Below the pieces are notes generated by a model, which was not told where the DNA came from, ran no database searches, and saw only the letters and a program-made list of their open reading frames with translations. A stretch of 64,000 bases of DNA from Thiocapsa roseilacustris (GTDB lineage: Bacteria > Pseudomonadota > Gammaproteobacteria > Chromatiales > Chromatiaceae). The position numbers and the translations under genes were made by a program. Shown here one piece after another: positions 1 to 8,140 of the stretch. Each line of letters opens with the position of its first letter. Position 1 is the stretch's first letter. The stretch spans positions 124,001 through 188,000 of the forward strand of contig NZ_JBBWVE010000003.1 in NCBI RefSeq assembly GCF_041903755.1, given 5' to 3'.

Positions 1-364
1 GCCGCGACGCAAGGCGGTCGCGCGAGCGCGCCAGATTGACGACCGTCGTGGTCCAATCTGCCAGAGCGCGTCGTACCCGAGACCACGCGCGCTGGAATGC
101 ACGCTCGATCGGAGGCGTGTGCGACGCCGTCACCGACGCGGCCGGATTCAAGAGGGCATGGACACGCTCTTGGATCGCCGGGGCGTCAAGTTTCTCTACC
201 TCGTAATGAACGACCAGGCTCGCGCAGGCCGGATTCGCCCGGACCGTCAAGATACCGGCTTGTCCACGGAGCGCCAATTCGATGCGGTCCGCAACACCTC
301 GATCCTGATGCAGGGCCGAAATGCGCAACCGCAAGCGCCCGCTCGTCTGATGGCATACCTTCAT
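1..364 (-). CDS. HMA2-like heavy-metal-associated protein (partial, 3' end outside window)
   Basis: An open frame on the minus strand begins with ATG at 362-364 and stays open to the window edge (121 codons). The first 70 residues read like an HMA2-type ferredoxin-fold domain: a GRLRLRI strand near residue 9, then NPACASLVVHY near residue 52, the usual order in proteins annotated as heavy-metal-associated domain 2. The CxxC of classical HMA domains is absent, as is usual for HMA2, so metal binding cannot be assumed. An Arg-rich stretch follows. The ATG overlaps the stop of the upstream small membrane-protein frame (TGATG) and GGGACGG lies just upstream, which suggests coupled translation. The domain call comes from sequence pattern and the function is inferred. 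The C-terminus is not visible. Confidence 0.58.
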   Translation of the reverse strand, partial: MKVCHQTSGRLRLRISALHQDRGVADRIELALRGQAGILTVRANPACASLVVHYEVEKLDAPAIQERVHALLNPAASVTASHTPPIERAFQRAWSRVRRALADWTTTVVNLARSRDRLASR

Positions 365-702
365 CACGGTTCCGTCCCGATCGACTCGGCTCTGATAAAC
401 ACAGGCGCGATATTAAGAAGAATCATTCTTGATAACAAGTTTCCCGGTGATCGGGCCGTCAGCGACGCCGCCGGGTTGCTGGCCCCTTCGCATCGCCCGG
501 AAACCTCCTTCCACCGCAGGCTGAGCAGCGATCCGGCCAGCCCGGCAAGTCCGAGCAGGAAGATGGTGCCCTCGACCCAGCCGATCGCGGCCAGACAGAG
601 GTCCTGGGTGACCCCGCCCCAGATCCAGACCCACTTGCGGATGGCCTGCCGCCGGACAATCTCGCCGATCAGGATCCGCGGCAGTTTCAAGAATGCTCTC
701 AC
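364..702 (-). CDS. small membrane protein upstream of the HMA2-like gene
   Basis: This 112-codon frame encodes a basic N-terminus and then a long hydrophobic stretch (about residues 27-62, with one or two membrane spans) containing GLAGLAGSLLSL. The C-terminal half is polar and not recognisable. The frame opens with GTG at 700-702, inside the left arm of the 696-766 inverted repeat. TTG at 688-690 is an alternative start, so the 5' end is uncertain. Its stop overlaps the start of the HMA2-like gene, which supports a two-gene unit. I do not recognise the family. Small membrane proteins often accompany HMA2 proteins, but that link is inference. Confidence 0.4.
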   Translation of the reverse strand: MRAFLKLPRILIGEIVRRQAIRKWVWIWGGVTQDLCLAAIGWVEGTIFLLGLAGLAGSLLSLRWKEVSGRCEGASNPAASLTARSPGNLLSRMILLNIAPVFIRAESIGTEP

Positions 703-766
703 GGAGACACGGAGGCACGGAGAGCGACGAGAAAGAGCTCCCGTGTTCTCCGTGTCTCCGTGAGAG
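696..766. repeat. CTCCGTG inverted repeat
   Basis: Two perfect 19-bp arms (696-714 and 748-766) read CTCTCACGGAGACACGGAG and its complement around a 33-base loop. A half copy occurs at 47959-47975. It lies between the minus-strand unit at the window start and the mutarotase gene, so it could act as a bidirectional terminator or simply be a dispersed repeat. Confidence 0.75.
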
Positions 767-986
767 ATCTTTTAGGAACCGATCCGTCGCAAGCCGCCAC
801 CTCGGGCGCCATGGGCGCCTTGCGGAGGAGGGGCTCGGGAGCTACGCTCCCGGCCACCCGTCGCGAGCGGGTTCGGCTGTCCGCCGAGAACGCGGGATGC
901 CGAGTGCGCGAGCCCCGGCGGCCCCCGGATTCCTTGCCACACGGGCCCTTCCAGACGAATCGCCCCACCGACCCGGAGAATCATAC

Positions 987-1898
987 ATGGACATCGAGGC
1001 ACTGAACGCCGAGCACGGCATCGACGGCATCCTGCGTTTCACCGAAGGCCGCGGCGGCCTGACCATCATCGAGATCGCCAACGCGCAGGCGACGGCCCTG
1101 ATCTCGCCCTACGCCGGACAGGTCTTGGCCTATCGACCGGCCGATGGGGCGGATGATCTGCTCTTCGTGAGCGAACGGGCCTATTTTGCCGAGGGCAAGG
1201 CGATCAAGGGGGGTATCCCGATCTGCTGGCCCTGGTTCGGCGCGGATCCCGAGGCGAAGGGGCGACCCGCTCACGGGTTCGTACGGGCCTGGCCCTGGCA
1301 GGTGCTCGCGACCGAATCGCTTGGCGATGGTGCCACGCGGGTGCAGCTCGGGATCGCCGACGACGCTGCCACCCGCGCCATCTGGCCCCAATACTTCAAT
1401 CTCTTGATCGACATCCATGTTGGCGCGACCCTGTCGGTTGCCTTGAGCACGCTGAATGCCGGCGACCGGCCATTCCACATCACGCAGGGTTTCCACACCT
1501 ATTTTAAGGTCGGCGATGCCACGCAAGTCGCGGTCGAGGGCTTAGACGGCTGTCGCTATATCGACAAGGCCGCCGACGGCGGCGATGTCGTGATCCGCCA
1601 GGATGGGCAGGTTAGGTTCGAGCGCGAGGTCAATCGTATCTATGAAGATGTACCCTCTGTGCTGACCATCGTCGACCCGACCTTGGATCGGCGCATCCGC
1701 ATCGAATCCGAGCACAGCTGTACCGCCGTGGTCTGGAACCCCTGGGTCGAGACCGCGAAGGCGATGGGCGATCTCGACGATCAGGACTACCGGCGCTTCG
1801 TCTGCGTCGAGACGCTCAACACCGCCTCGGAGGTGATCGAGATCCCGCCCGGCGAGACCTATCGTCTCGCGGCGCGCTATGCCATCGAGCCGCTCTGA
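987..1898 (+). CDS. yeaD: D-hexose-6-phosphate mutarotase (YeaD family)
   Basis: The 303-residue product is an aldose-1-epimerase-like protein that interconverts alpha and beta anomers of glucose-6-phosphate and related sugars in the cytoplasm. Family landmarks are KGGIPICWPWFG near residue 73, AHGFVR near residue 94, a central HTYF, and VVWNPW near residue 248. Length and motif order match the YeaD group. The frame is open further upstream, but homology starts at the MDIEALN methionine at 987, so I chose that start. It is followed closely by glnE (start 1909). The 220 bases upstream hold no gene. Confidence 0.88.
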   Translation: MDIEALNAEHGIDGILRFTEGRGGLTIIEIANAQATALISPYAGQVLAYRPADGADDLLFVSERAYFAEGKAIKGGIPICWPWFGADPEAKGRPAHGFVRAWPWQVLATESLGDGATRVQLGIADDAATRAIWPQYFNLLIDIHVGATLSVALSTLNAGDRPFHITQGFHTYFKVGDATQVAVEGLDGCRYIDKAADGGDVVIRQDGQVRFEREVNRIYEDVPSVLTIVDPTLDRRIRIESEHSCTAVVWNPWVETAKAMGDLDDQDYRRFVCVETLNTASEVIEIPPGETYRLAARYAIEPL

Positions 1899-1908
1899 TC
1901 GAGCCTCC

Positions 1909-4773
1909 ATGGATCATTTTCGCAATCTCGACCCGGCGACCGAGGCACACTGGCAGACCTGGCTCGACTGGGCCGCAGAGCGGGGCCTCGACCTGCCGGA
2001 TGATCCCGCGTTCGCCGAGGCGCGGGCGCGCGTCTGGGAGGCCAGCGACTATGTCGCCGTCTCGGTCGCCCGTCATCCGGAGGTACTGGCCGACCTGATC
2101 GCGAGCGGCGAGCTGGAGCAGGCCCATGATGCCGAAGCGCTGACGCGCGGCTTCGAGAGCGCGCTGGCGCCGGTCACGGACGAGCCCGGTTTGCATCAAG
2201 CCCTGCGTCGTTTTCGCCGGCGCGAGATGATCCGCATCATCTGGCGCGACATCGCCGGTTGGGCCGAGCTTTCGGAAACGCTTGAACATCTCACGGCGCT
2301 GGCCGACCTCTGCATCCAGGGCGCTCTGGATCGCATCCACGCCTGGACCTGCGCCGAGCTCGGCACGCCGCACGACGAGACGGATCGCCCGCTGCAAATG
2401 GCCGTGTTGGGCATGGGCAAGCTCGGTGCCCGCGAGCTCAACCTGAGCTCGGACATCGACCTCATCTTTGCCTTTGCCGCCAACGGAGAGACCGAGGGTG
2501 GTCCCCGCAAGCTCGCCAACGCGCAGTTCTTCACCAAACTGGGCCAACGCTTGGCGCAGGCGCTGGGCAGCCAGACGGTCGACGGCTTTGTCTTTCGCGT
2601 CGATACGCGCCTGCGACCCTTCGGCGAGTCCGGGCCGCTGGCCATGAGCTTCAACGCGCTGGAGGACTACTATCAGACGCAGGCGCGCGAGTGGGAACGC
2701 TACGCCATGATCAAGGCGCGCGTCGTGGCCGGCGACCCGGACGACGCGCGCGAGCTGATGGCGATGCTGCGTCCCTTTGTCTATCGGCGCTATCTCGATT
2801 TCGGTGCGATCGAGTCCTTGCGCGATCTGAAGCGGCTGATCGCCAAAGAGCTGTATCGCCGCGGCATGGACGCCAACATCAAGCTGGGTCCGGGCGGCAT
2901 CCGCGAGGTCGAGTTCATCGGTCAGGCGTTCCAGCTCATCCGCGGCGGTCACGACGCAGATCTGCAGATCCGTCCGATTCGCGAGGTGCTGGCACTCTTG
3001 GCGCAGAAGCAGTTGATGCCCGAGTCTGCCGTGCAGGGGCTGGACGACGCCTACTGTTTTCTCCGTTTGGTCGAGAATCGCATCCAGGCGTATCGCGACA
3101 AACAGACCCATCTGCTGCCGGCCGACGAGCCGGGTCAAGCACGTCTGGCGCGTTCGATGGAGTTTGCCGATTGGCCGGCCTTCGAGACGGTCCTGGAAGC
3201 GCATCGCCGTCATGTCCAAGGCCAGTTCGACGAGGTGTTCGCCGCACCCGAGACGGAAGAGGTGCCGCACGAGCTGGATTCGGTCGCGCTCTGGCACGGC
3301 GAGGGCGATGCGGCCCATGAGGTCTCGGCGTTGAGCGAGGCGGGCTTTGCCGAGCCCGAGGCGATTCAGTCTCGGTTGATCCGGTTTCGCGATTCGATCG
3401 CGCGCAAAGGACTGAGTCGACGCGGTCACGAACGCATGGAACGGCTTATGCCGATGGTCTTGCGCGAGAGCGCCGCGAGCGCGCAGCCCGACATCGCCCT
3501 AGAGCGCGTGCTCAAGGTGCTCGAGGCCGTCGCGCGCAGGACGTCCTATCTGGCGATGCTGAGCGAGCACCCGGTGATCCTCGCGCAGCTCGCCCGTCTG
3601 GCGAGCATGAGCCCCTGGTTCACCGATCGGATCGCGCGTCATCCGTTGCTCTTGGACGAGATGATCGACACGCGTCGACTCTATGCCCCGTTGCGGCGGG
3701 CGGATCTGGAGGCCGAGCTCGATGCACTCCTGCTGCACGTCGACGCGGATGACTTGGAGCAGCAGATGGAGCGACTGCGCCAGTTCGCGCAGGGCAACAT
3801 GCTGCGTGTTGCGGCGGCCGATCTGACCGAGGTCATCCCGCTCATGGTGGTGAGCGACTATCTGACGGAGATCGCCGAGGTGTCGATTCGTCGTGTGTGG
3901 CGGTTGGCGTTCGAGCATCTCGCGCAGCGCCACGGCCGCCCGACCGAGATCATCGGGGAGGAGACTGGTTTTCTCGTGCTGGGCTACGGCAAGCTCGGCG
4001 GGATCGAGCTGGGCTATGGGTCGGATCTGGATCTCGTCTTCATCCACGGTACCGAGTCGCAAAGCGCGATGACCGACGGGGCGAAGGAGATCAGCAACGA
4101 GCAGTTTTTTGCGCGTCTCGGCCAACGCATCATCCATGTGATGACCACCCAAACCCCCTCGGGGGTCCTCTACGAGATCGACATGCGTTTGCGACCGGAC
4201 GGCAACCGCGGGTTGCTGGTGCGCTCGTTTGCGGCCTTCGACGCCTATCAGTCGAACGATGCCTGGACCTGGGAGCATCAGGCCCTGATCCGCGCCCGCC
4301 CGGTCGCCGGCGATCCGCAGTTGGCCTCCCGTTTCAGCGTGCTGCGGCGCGCGATCATCTGCCGCGAGCGTGAGCCCGAGCAGTTGCGCAAGGATGTGCG
4401 AGAGATGCGCGCGAAGATGCGCGCGAATCTCGACAAGAGCGGCGGCGGTCGGTTCGATCTCAAGCAAGGCCCAGGCGGTATTGCGGATATCGAGTTTATG
4501 GTTCAATACGCGGTCTTACGCTGGGCGTCGGAGTATCCGGCGCTGGCCGACTGGACGGACAACATCCGCTTGCTCGAAACACTCGGACGGCTCGATTTGC
4601 TGCCCGGGCGAGCGGCCGAAGACCTGACTGCCGCTTACAAGGCGCTGCGTGCGGCCTATCACCGCAGCGCCCTGCAGGAGCAGCCCAAGACGGTCGCGGA
4701 CGCGGATCTGCTGCCCGAGCGCGAGCGCGTCCAGTCCTTGTGGCGCGCCTTGATGGACGAGCCTGCGTCCTGA
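1909..4773 (+). CDS. glnE: bifunctional glutamine synthetase adenylyltransferase/deadenylase
   Basis: The 954-residue enzyme adds and removes AMP on glutamine synthetase in response to PII and glutamine, controlling nitrogen assimilation. Both nucleotidyltransferase halves are present: SSDIDLIFAF near residue 180 (deadenylase side) and GSDLDLVFIHG near residue 705 (adenylylation side), each followed by a helical GlnD-like region with GPGGIREVEF or GPGGIADIEF. Length is typical for full GlnE. An in-frame ATG at 1879 lies inside the mutarotase gene. I preferred 1909, ten codons later, which leaves a 10-base gap and fits MDHFRNLDPATEAHW as a natural N-terminus. Confidence 0.95.
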   Translation: MDHFRNLDPATEAHWQTWLDWAAERGLDLPDDPAFAEARARVWEASDYVAVSVARHPEVLADLIASGELEQAHDAEALTRGFESALAPVTDEPGLHQALRRFRRREMIRIIWRDIAGWAELSETLEHLTALADLCIQGALDRIHAWTCAELGTPHDETDRPLQMAVLGMGKLGARELNLSSDIDLIFAFAANGETEGGPRKLANAQFFTKLGQRLAQALGSQTVDGFVFRVDTRLRPFGESGPLAMSFNALEDYYQTQAREWERYAMIKARVVAGDPDDARELMAMLRPFVYRRYLDFGAIESLRDLKRLIAKELYRRGMDANIKLGPGGIREVEFIGQAFQLIRGGHDADLQIRPIREVLALLAQKQLMPESAVQGLDDAYCFLRLVENRIQAYRDKQTHLLPADEPGQARLARSMEFADWPAFETVLEAHRRHVQGQFDEVFAAPETEEVPHELDSVALWHGEGDAAHEVSALSEAGFAEPEAIQSRLIRFRDSIARKGLSRRGHERMERLMPMVLRESAASAQPDIALERVLKVLEAVARRTSYLAMLSEHPVILAQLARLASMSPWFTDRIARHPLLLDEMIDTRRLYAPLRRADLEAELDALLLHVDADDLEQQMERLRQFAQGNMLRVAAADLTEVIPLMVVSDYLTEIAEVSIRRVWRLAFEHLAQRHGRPTEIIGEETGFLVLGYGKLGGIELGYGSDLDLVFIHGTESQSAMTDGAKEISNEQFFARLGQRIIHVMTTQTPSGVLYEIDMRLRPDGNRGLLVRSFAAFDAYQSNDAWTWEHQALIRARPVAGDPQLASRFSVLRRAIICREREPEQLRKDVREMRAKMRANLDKSGGGRFDLKQGPGGIADIEFMVQYAVLRWASEYPALADWTDNIRLLETLGRLDLLPGRAAEDLTAAYKALRAAYHRSALQEQPKTVADADLLPERERVQSLWRALMDEPAS

Positions 4774-4832
4774 GGGCAGTCTCTCGAATCGAAACGGGAG
4801 CTTGATCCCGATGCAACCGGAGTGAGTCGACG

Positions 4833-5756
4833 ATGGCAACGATGGAAGACCGTGATGGCCTGATCTGGCACAACGGCGAGATGGTGCCCTGGCGGGAGGC
4901 CAAGACGCATGTCCTGACTCACACCTTCCATTACGGCATGGGTGTCTTCGAAGGCGTGCGCGCCTACCGCACCGAGCAGGGCCCGGCGATCTTTCGTCTG
5001 CGCGACCATACCGATCGCCTCTTCGATTCCGCGCATATCCTCGGCATGAAGGCGCCGTTCGACCGCGAGACCATCGACGAGGCCCAGCGGATCGCCGTGC
5101 GCGAAAACAATCTCGACTCGGCCTACATCCGTCCGATGTTCTTCTATGGGCCGGAGGGCATGGGTCTGCGTGCCGACAACCTCAAGGTGCATTGCATCGT
5201 CGCCGCCTGGGAGTGGGGCTCCTATCTCGGCGAAGAGAACATGACCAAAGGCATTCGGATTCGGGTCTCGTCCTATACGCGGCATCACGTCAACATCACC
5301 ATGTGCCGCGCCAAGGCCAACGGCAATTACATGAATTCCATGATGGCCTTGCAGGAGGCCCTGCGTGACGGCTACGACGAGGCCCTCTTGCTGGACGCCT
5401 CCGGTTACGTGATGGAAGGCAGCGGCGAGAACGTCTTCATCGTGCGCAAGGGAGTTCTCTACACGCCGGATCTGACCTCCGCACTCGACGGCGTCACGCG
5501 GCGCACCGTCATGACGCTGGCGCGCGACCTCGGAATCGAGGTGGTGGAGAAACGGATCACGCGCGACGAGGTCTATATCGCCGACGAGGCCTTCTTCACC
5601 GGCACCGCCGCCGAAGTGACGCCGATCCGGGAGGTCGACGGCCGCGCCATCGGCAACGGCGGGCGCGGTCCTATCACCGAGCGGCTCCAGGGCCTCTACT
5701 TCGATCTGGTGCACGGGCGTCTTCCTGCCTATCCGGAATGGCTCACCCTCGTTTAA
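4833..5756 (+). CDS. ilvE: branched-chain amino acid aminotransferase
   Basis: This fold-type IV PLP aminotransferase (307 residues) carries out the last step of Val, Leu and Ile synthesis using glutamate. The PLP lysine is K161 in CRAKANGNYMNS. EGVRAYR near residue 40 and MEGSGENVF near residue 199 are the expected substrate and phosphate-binding segments. The length is standard. It starts 59 bases after glnE. Genes for glnE and ilvE are adjacent in many gammaproteobacteria, so the neighbourhood supports the call. Confidence 0.96.
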   Translation: MATMEDRDGLIWHNGEMVPWREAKTHVLTHTFHYGMGVFEGVRAYRTEQGPAIFRLRDHTDRLFDSAHILGMKAPFDRETIDEAQRIAVRENNLDSAYIRPMFFYGPEGMGLRADNLKVHCIVAAWEWGSYLGEENMTKGIRIRVSSYTRHHVNITMCRAKANGNYMNSMMALQEALRDGYDEALLLDASGYVMEGSGENVFIVRKGVLYTPDLTSALDGVTRRTVMTLARDLGIEVVEKRITRDEVYIADEAFFTGTAAEVTPIREVDGRAIGNGGRGPITERLQGLYFDLVHGRLPAYPEWLTLV

Positions 5757-5932
5757 AGCGCGCCTGGGGTGGTGGTTCGGCCCGGCTCCATTCGGGTTGA
5801 TGCCGGAGTATTTCGTCACAGTCGGAGCTGACGCGATTTAAAGTGAAAGAACGACAAGAGGGGACCTCATCCGGTCTTTGCGGCACGGACCCGCTCACGT
5901 TCGGTGATGTCCCGAAAAGAACGACCACGCTG

Positions 5933-5980
5933 GAGGGGCGGCTGTAGGGGCGGCTGTAGGGGCGACTTCAGTCGCCCTCT
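5933..5980. repeat. short tandem GGGGCGGCTGTA units and hairpin
   Basis: Units of GGGGCGGCTGTA are repeated in tandem and run into a hairpin (GGGCGAC at 5960-5966, loop TTCA, GTCGCCC at 5971-5977). It lies in the spacer between ilvE and the zinc-finger gene. It looks like a REP-type palindrome, and no T-run follows. Confidence 0.6.
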
Positions 5981-6053
5981 ACAACATTTGCAACCATGCG
6001 CAGTCGGAATACCGAATTCCCGGAAATCGATTTATCCGATGGAGACTTTGCCG

Positions 6054-6248
6054 ATGTCCAACGCCGCCGTCGAGACGCCAAGCGAGCATGCGCTGATCGA
6101 GGTCAGCCGCAAGGATCTGCCGCTGTCCTGTCCCCTGCCGAGTGCACCTGTGTGGAACATGCACCCACGGGTCTATCTGCCGATCGAAGACGAGCCCAAC
6201 CAGGAGGCGACCTGTCCCTATTGCGGGACGCGCTATCGGCTTGTTTGA
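6054..6248 (+). CDS. small zf-CHCC zinc-finger protein
   Basis: The 64-residue protein ends in CPYCGTRYRL, the C-terminal half of the CHCC zinc finger found in small bacterial proteins related to the mitochondrial complex I subunit NDUFS6. Further ligands are the Cys in LSCPLP and the His in WNMHPRVYLP. An upstream in-frame ATG exists at 6039. I chose 6054 because GGAGA lies 8 bases upstream. It sits just after ilvE, a common position for this gene in gammaproteobacteria. Its role is not established. Confidence 0.82.
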   Translation: MSNAAVETPSEHALIEVSRKDLPLSCPLPSAPVWNMHPRVYLPIEDEPNQEATCPYCGTRYRLV

Positions 6249-6331
6249 AACCGTGTTCATTGGGGTTCGGGGTTCGGGGTTCAGGATCCTGGTCTAGGGG
6301 GCGCGTTGCGCCATATCCGGATGCGGTTGAC

Positions 6332-7375
6332 ATGACTGAAGGTCACAGTATTTGCATCACCCGGCCGGATGACTGGCATCTGCATCTGCGTGATGGCGAG
6401 GTCTTGGCCGATGCGCTGACCCATACCGCGCGCTGCTTCGCTCGGGCGATCGTCATGCCGAATCTGCGGCCGCCGGTCGTGGATACGGCTCAGGCATTAG
6501 CTTACCGTGCGCGTATCCTGGATGTGCTGCCGCCCGGCAGCGATTTTCAGCCCTTGATGACGCTCTATCTCACGGACGCGACGAGTCCCGCCGAGATCGG
6601 CACGGCCAAGGCGAGCGGGCAGGTCTTGGGCTGCAAGCTCTATCCGGCCGGTGCGACCACCAACTCGGAGAACGGGGTCACGGACCTGCTCGGACGCTAT
6701 CCGGTCTTCGAGGCGATGCAGCGCGCCGGTCTGCCGCTCCTGGTGCACGGAGAGGTCACGGACGATCAGGTCGACATTTTCGACCGCGAGCAGCGCTTCA
6801 TCGAGGAGCGCCTGGAGCCGATCGTTCGCGCTTTCCCCGGGCTCAAGGTCGTCTTCGAGCATGTGACGACCGCCGAGGCGGTCGATTTCGTGCGCGACGG
6901 GCCGCCGAACCTTGCCGCGACCATCACGCCCCATCACCTGCTCTACAACCGTAACGCCATGCTGGCTGGCGGAATTCGACCGCATCTCTACTGCCTGCCG
7001 ATCCTCAAGCGCGAGCGTCATCGTCTCGCGCTGGTCTCGGCCGCAACCGGCGGTCATTCGAGGTTCTTCCTCGGCACCGACAGCGCGCCGCATGCGCTTG
7101 AGGGCAAAGAGGCGGCCTGCGGCTGCGCCGGGGTCTTTAGTGCGCACGCCGCCATCGAGCTCTATGCCGAGGTGTTCGAGCAGGCGGGTGCCTTGAAGCG
7201 TCTGGAGGGATTCGCGAGTCACCAGGGCGCGGATTTCTACGGCTTGCCCCGCAACACGGCCACCATTCGTCTGCGCCGCGAGCCTTGGACCGTTCCGGCG
7301 TCCTATTCCTTCGGACCCAACCGGGTGGTGCCTCTCCGTGCGGGAGAAGCCGTCGCTTGGCGTCTGGTGGCGTGA
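6332..7375 (+). CDS. pyrC: dihydroorotase (class II)
   Basis: The 347-residue cytoplasmic enzyme cyclises carbamoyl aspartate to dihydroorotate in pyrimidine synthesis. Zinc ligands and catalytic groups are all visible: DDWHLHLRDG near residue 13, the carboxylated lysine K102 in CKLYPAGATTNSENG, HGEVTD, FEHVTT, TPHHL, and the catalytic Asp in LGTDSAPH. Length matches E. coli PyrC. The frame is open far upstream through the zinc-finger gene in a different register. The ATG at 6332 is where homology begins. Confidence 0.95.
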   Translation: MTEGHSICITRPDDWHLHLRDGEVLADALTHTARCFARAIVMPNLRPPVVDTAQALAYRARILDVLPPGSDFQPLMTLYLTDATSPAEIGTAKASGQVLGCKLYPAGATTNSENGVTDLLGRYPVFEAMQRAGLPLLVHGEVTDDQVDIFDREQRFIEERLEPIVRAFPGLKVVFEHVTTAEAVDFVRDGPPNLAATITPHHLLYNRNAMLAGGIRPHLYCLPILKRERHRLALVSAATGGHSRFFLGTDSAPHALEGKEAACGCAGVFSAHAAIELYAEVFEQAGALKRLEGFASHQGADFYGLPRNTATIRLRREPWTVPASYSFGPNRVVPLRAGEAVAWRLVA

Positions 7376-7554
7376 CGGCCGGGGCGACGGGCCTTGCCCA
7401 TCAACCCTGCCACGTCGCAGATCGAAGAGTAGGGGCAGGCGCAGCGCCGGCTCGCGCTGGTCCACCCGACCGGCCGGCCTCATGAGCAGGGGCCGCCGAC
7501 GGCTTCGGTGGGTTCCCAAGTCCGGAACGCGCAGCGTGCGGGTGAACAATCAAA

Positions 7555-7588
7555 CGTCGGCGCAAGTTGTGCTTCCTAGCGTCAGCAC
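7555..7588. repeat. truncated copy of the GGTTGTGC dispersed repeat
   Basis: The stretch CGTCGGCGCAAGTTGTGC followed by TTCCTAGCGTCAGCAC matches the inner part of the repeats at 18849, 34260 and 44203 in inverted orientation. It is cut at the point where the transposase-derived element begins. Confidence 0.7.
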
Positions 7589-7839
7589 GGTTTCCTGCTA
7601 TCTTCAGTGATGATACGCCCGCAGGACCAGAGACCGATCGATAGGGCATACTGAACGGCCTTCGAGATGCAACCAACGATGCCTTCGTCTTGGGCAAAGA
7701 ACAGATTCAACAACAGATCGCGACGATGGTCGTGGCACACTTGGGCTGAGACTTCCGGTTGATCGCGGAACGAGCTGGCCGACACCGATCGGCTCAATCT
7801 GCGGATATCGCTAAAAAGTAGTGGTCTGTCCCTGGTATT
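7586..7839 (+). mobile_element. degenerate non-autonomous element derived from a REP-associated transposase
   Basis: This stretch aligns base by base with 16609-16858: the same CACGGTTTCCTGCTAT start, the same GGCCTTCGA...GCAACCAA core and the same GTGGTCTGTCCCTGGTATT end. One frame reads NGLRDATNDAFVLG and then QQQIATMV before a stop, which resembles the extreme C-terminus of REP-associated tyrosine transposases (RAYTs). The catalytic domain is missing. The left terminal repeat has been lost, replaced by a piece of another repeat family. Confidence 0.62.
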
Positions 7840-8140
7840 TGCCTGGTATTCGCTGGTATTTTTCTGTCCCTGGCATTTGTTCCTCGTCCCCTATTGCTCG
7901 TTTCGAATTGCCGGTCAGTGCGACCCGACTGTCGACTGAATTTACGTCGCTGGATATCGAGATCCTCTGCATCCCGTGGGGAAACTGCTAAACTCGTCGA
8001 GCGTACGGAACCGGTTACGACGCCCTCCGGTCGCCTCGGATAGGCCCCGAGACATGTCCAGTGTCGCGCAGGCTTCCAACGATTAAAGACTGCGTGCGTC
8101 GTTGATCAACCTTAAGCTTGTCGAGCTGAGGCAGACTCTC

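Larger units (their letters stand above)
7376..8140. other. 765-base spacer with repeats, no convincing gene
   Basis: After pyrC I find no coding frame with family resemblance. The spacer holds a truncated piece of the GGTTGTGC repeat (7555-7588), a degenerate copy of the transposase-derived element (about 7586-7839), and further partial copies of CCTGGTATT up to about 7880. The stretch from 7900 to 8128 must contain the promoter and leader of the large secreted-protein gene, but I see no clear promoter boxes. Confidence 0.6.

Noticed and set aside
1816..3429. Minus-strand open frame opposite glnE
   Set aside because: Shadow of glnE, whose two nucleotidyltransferase motifs are on the plus strand.
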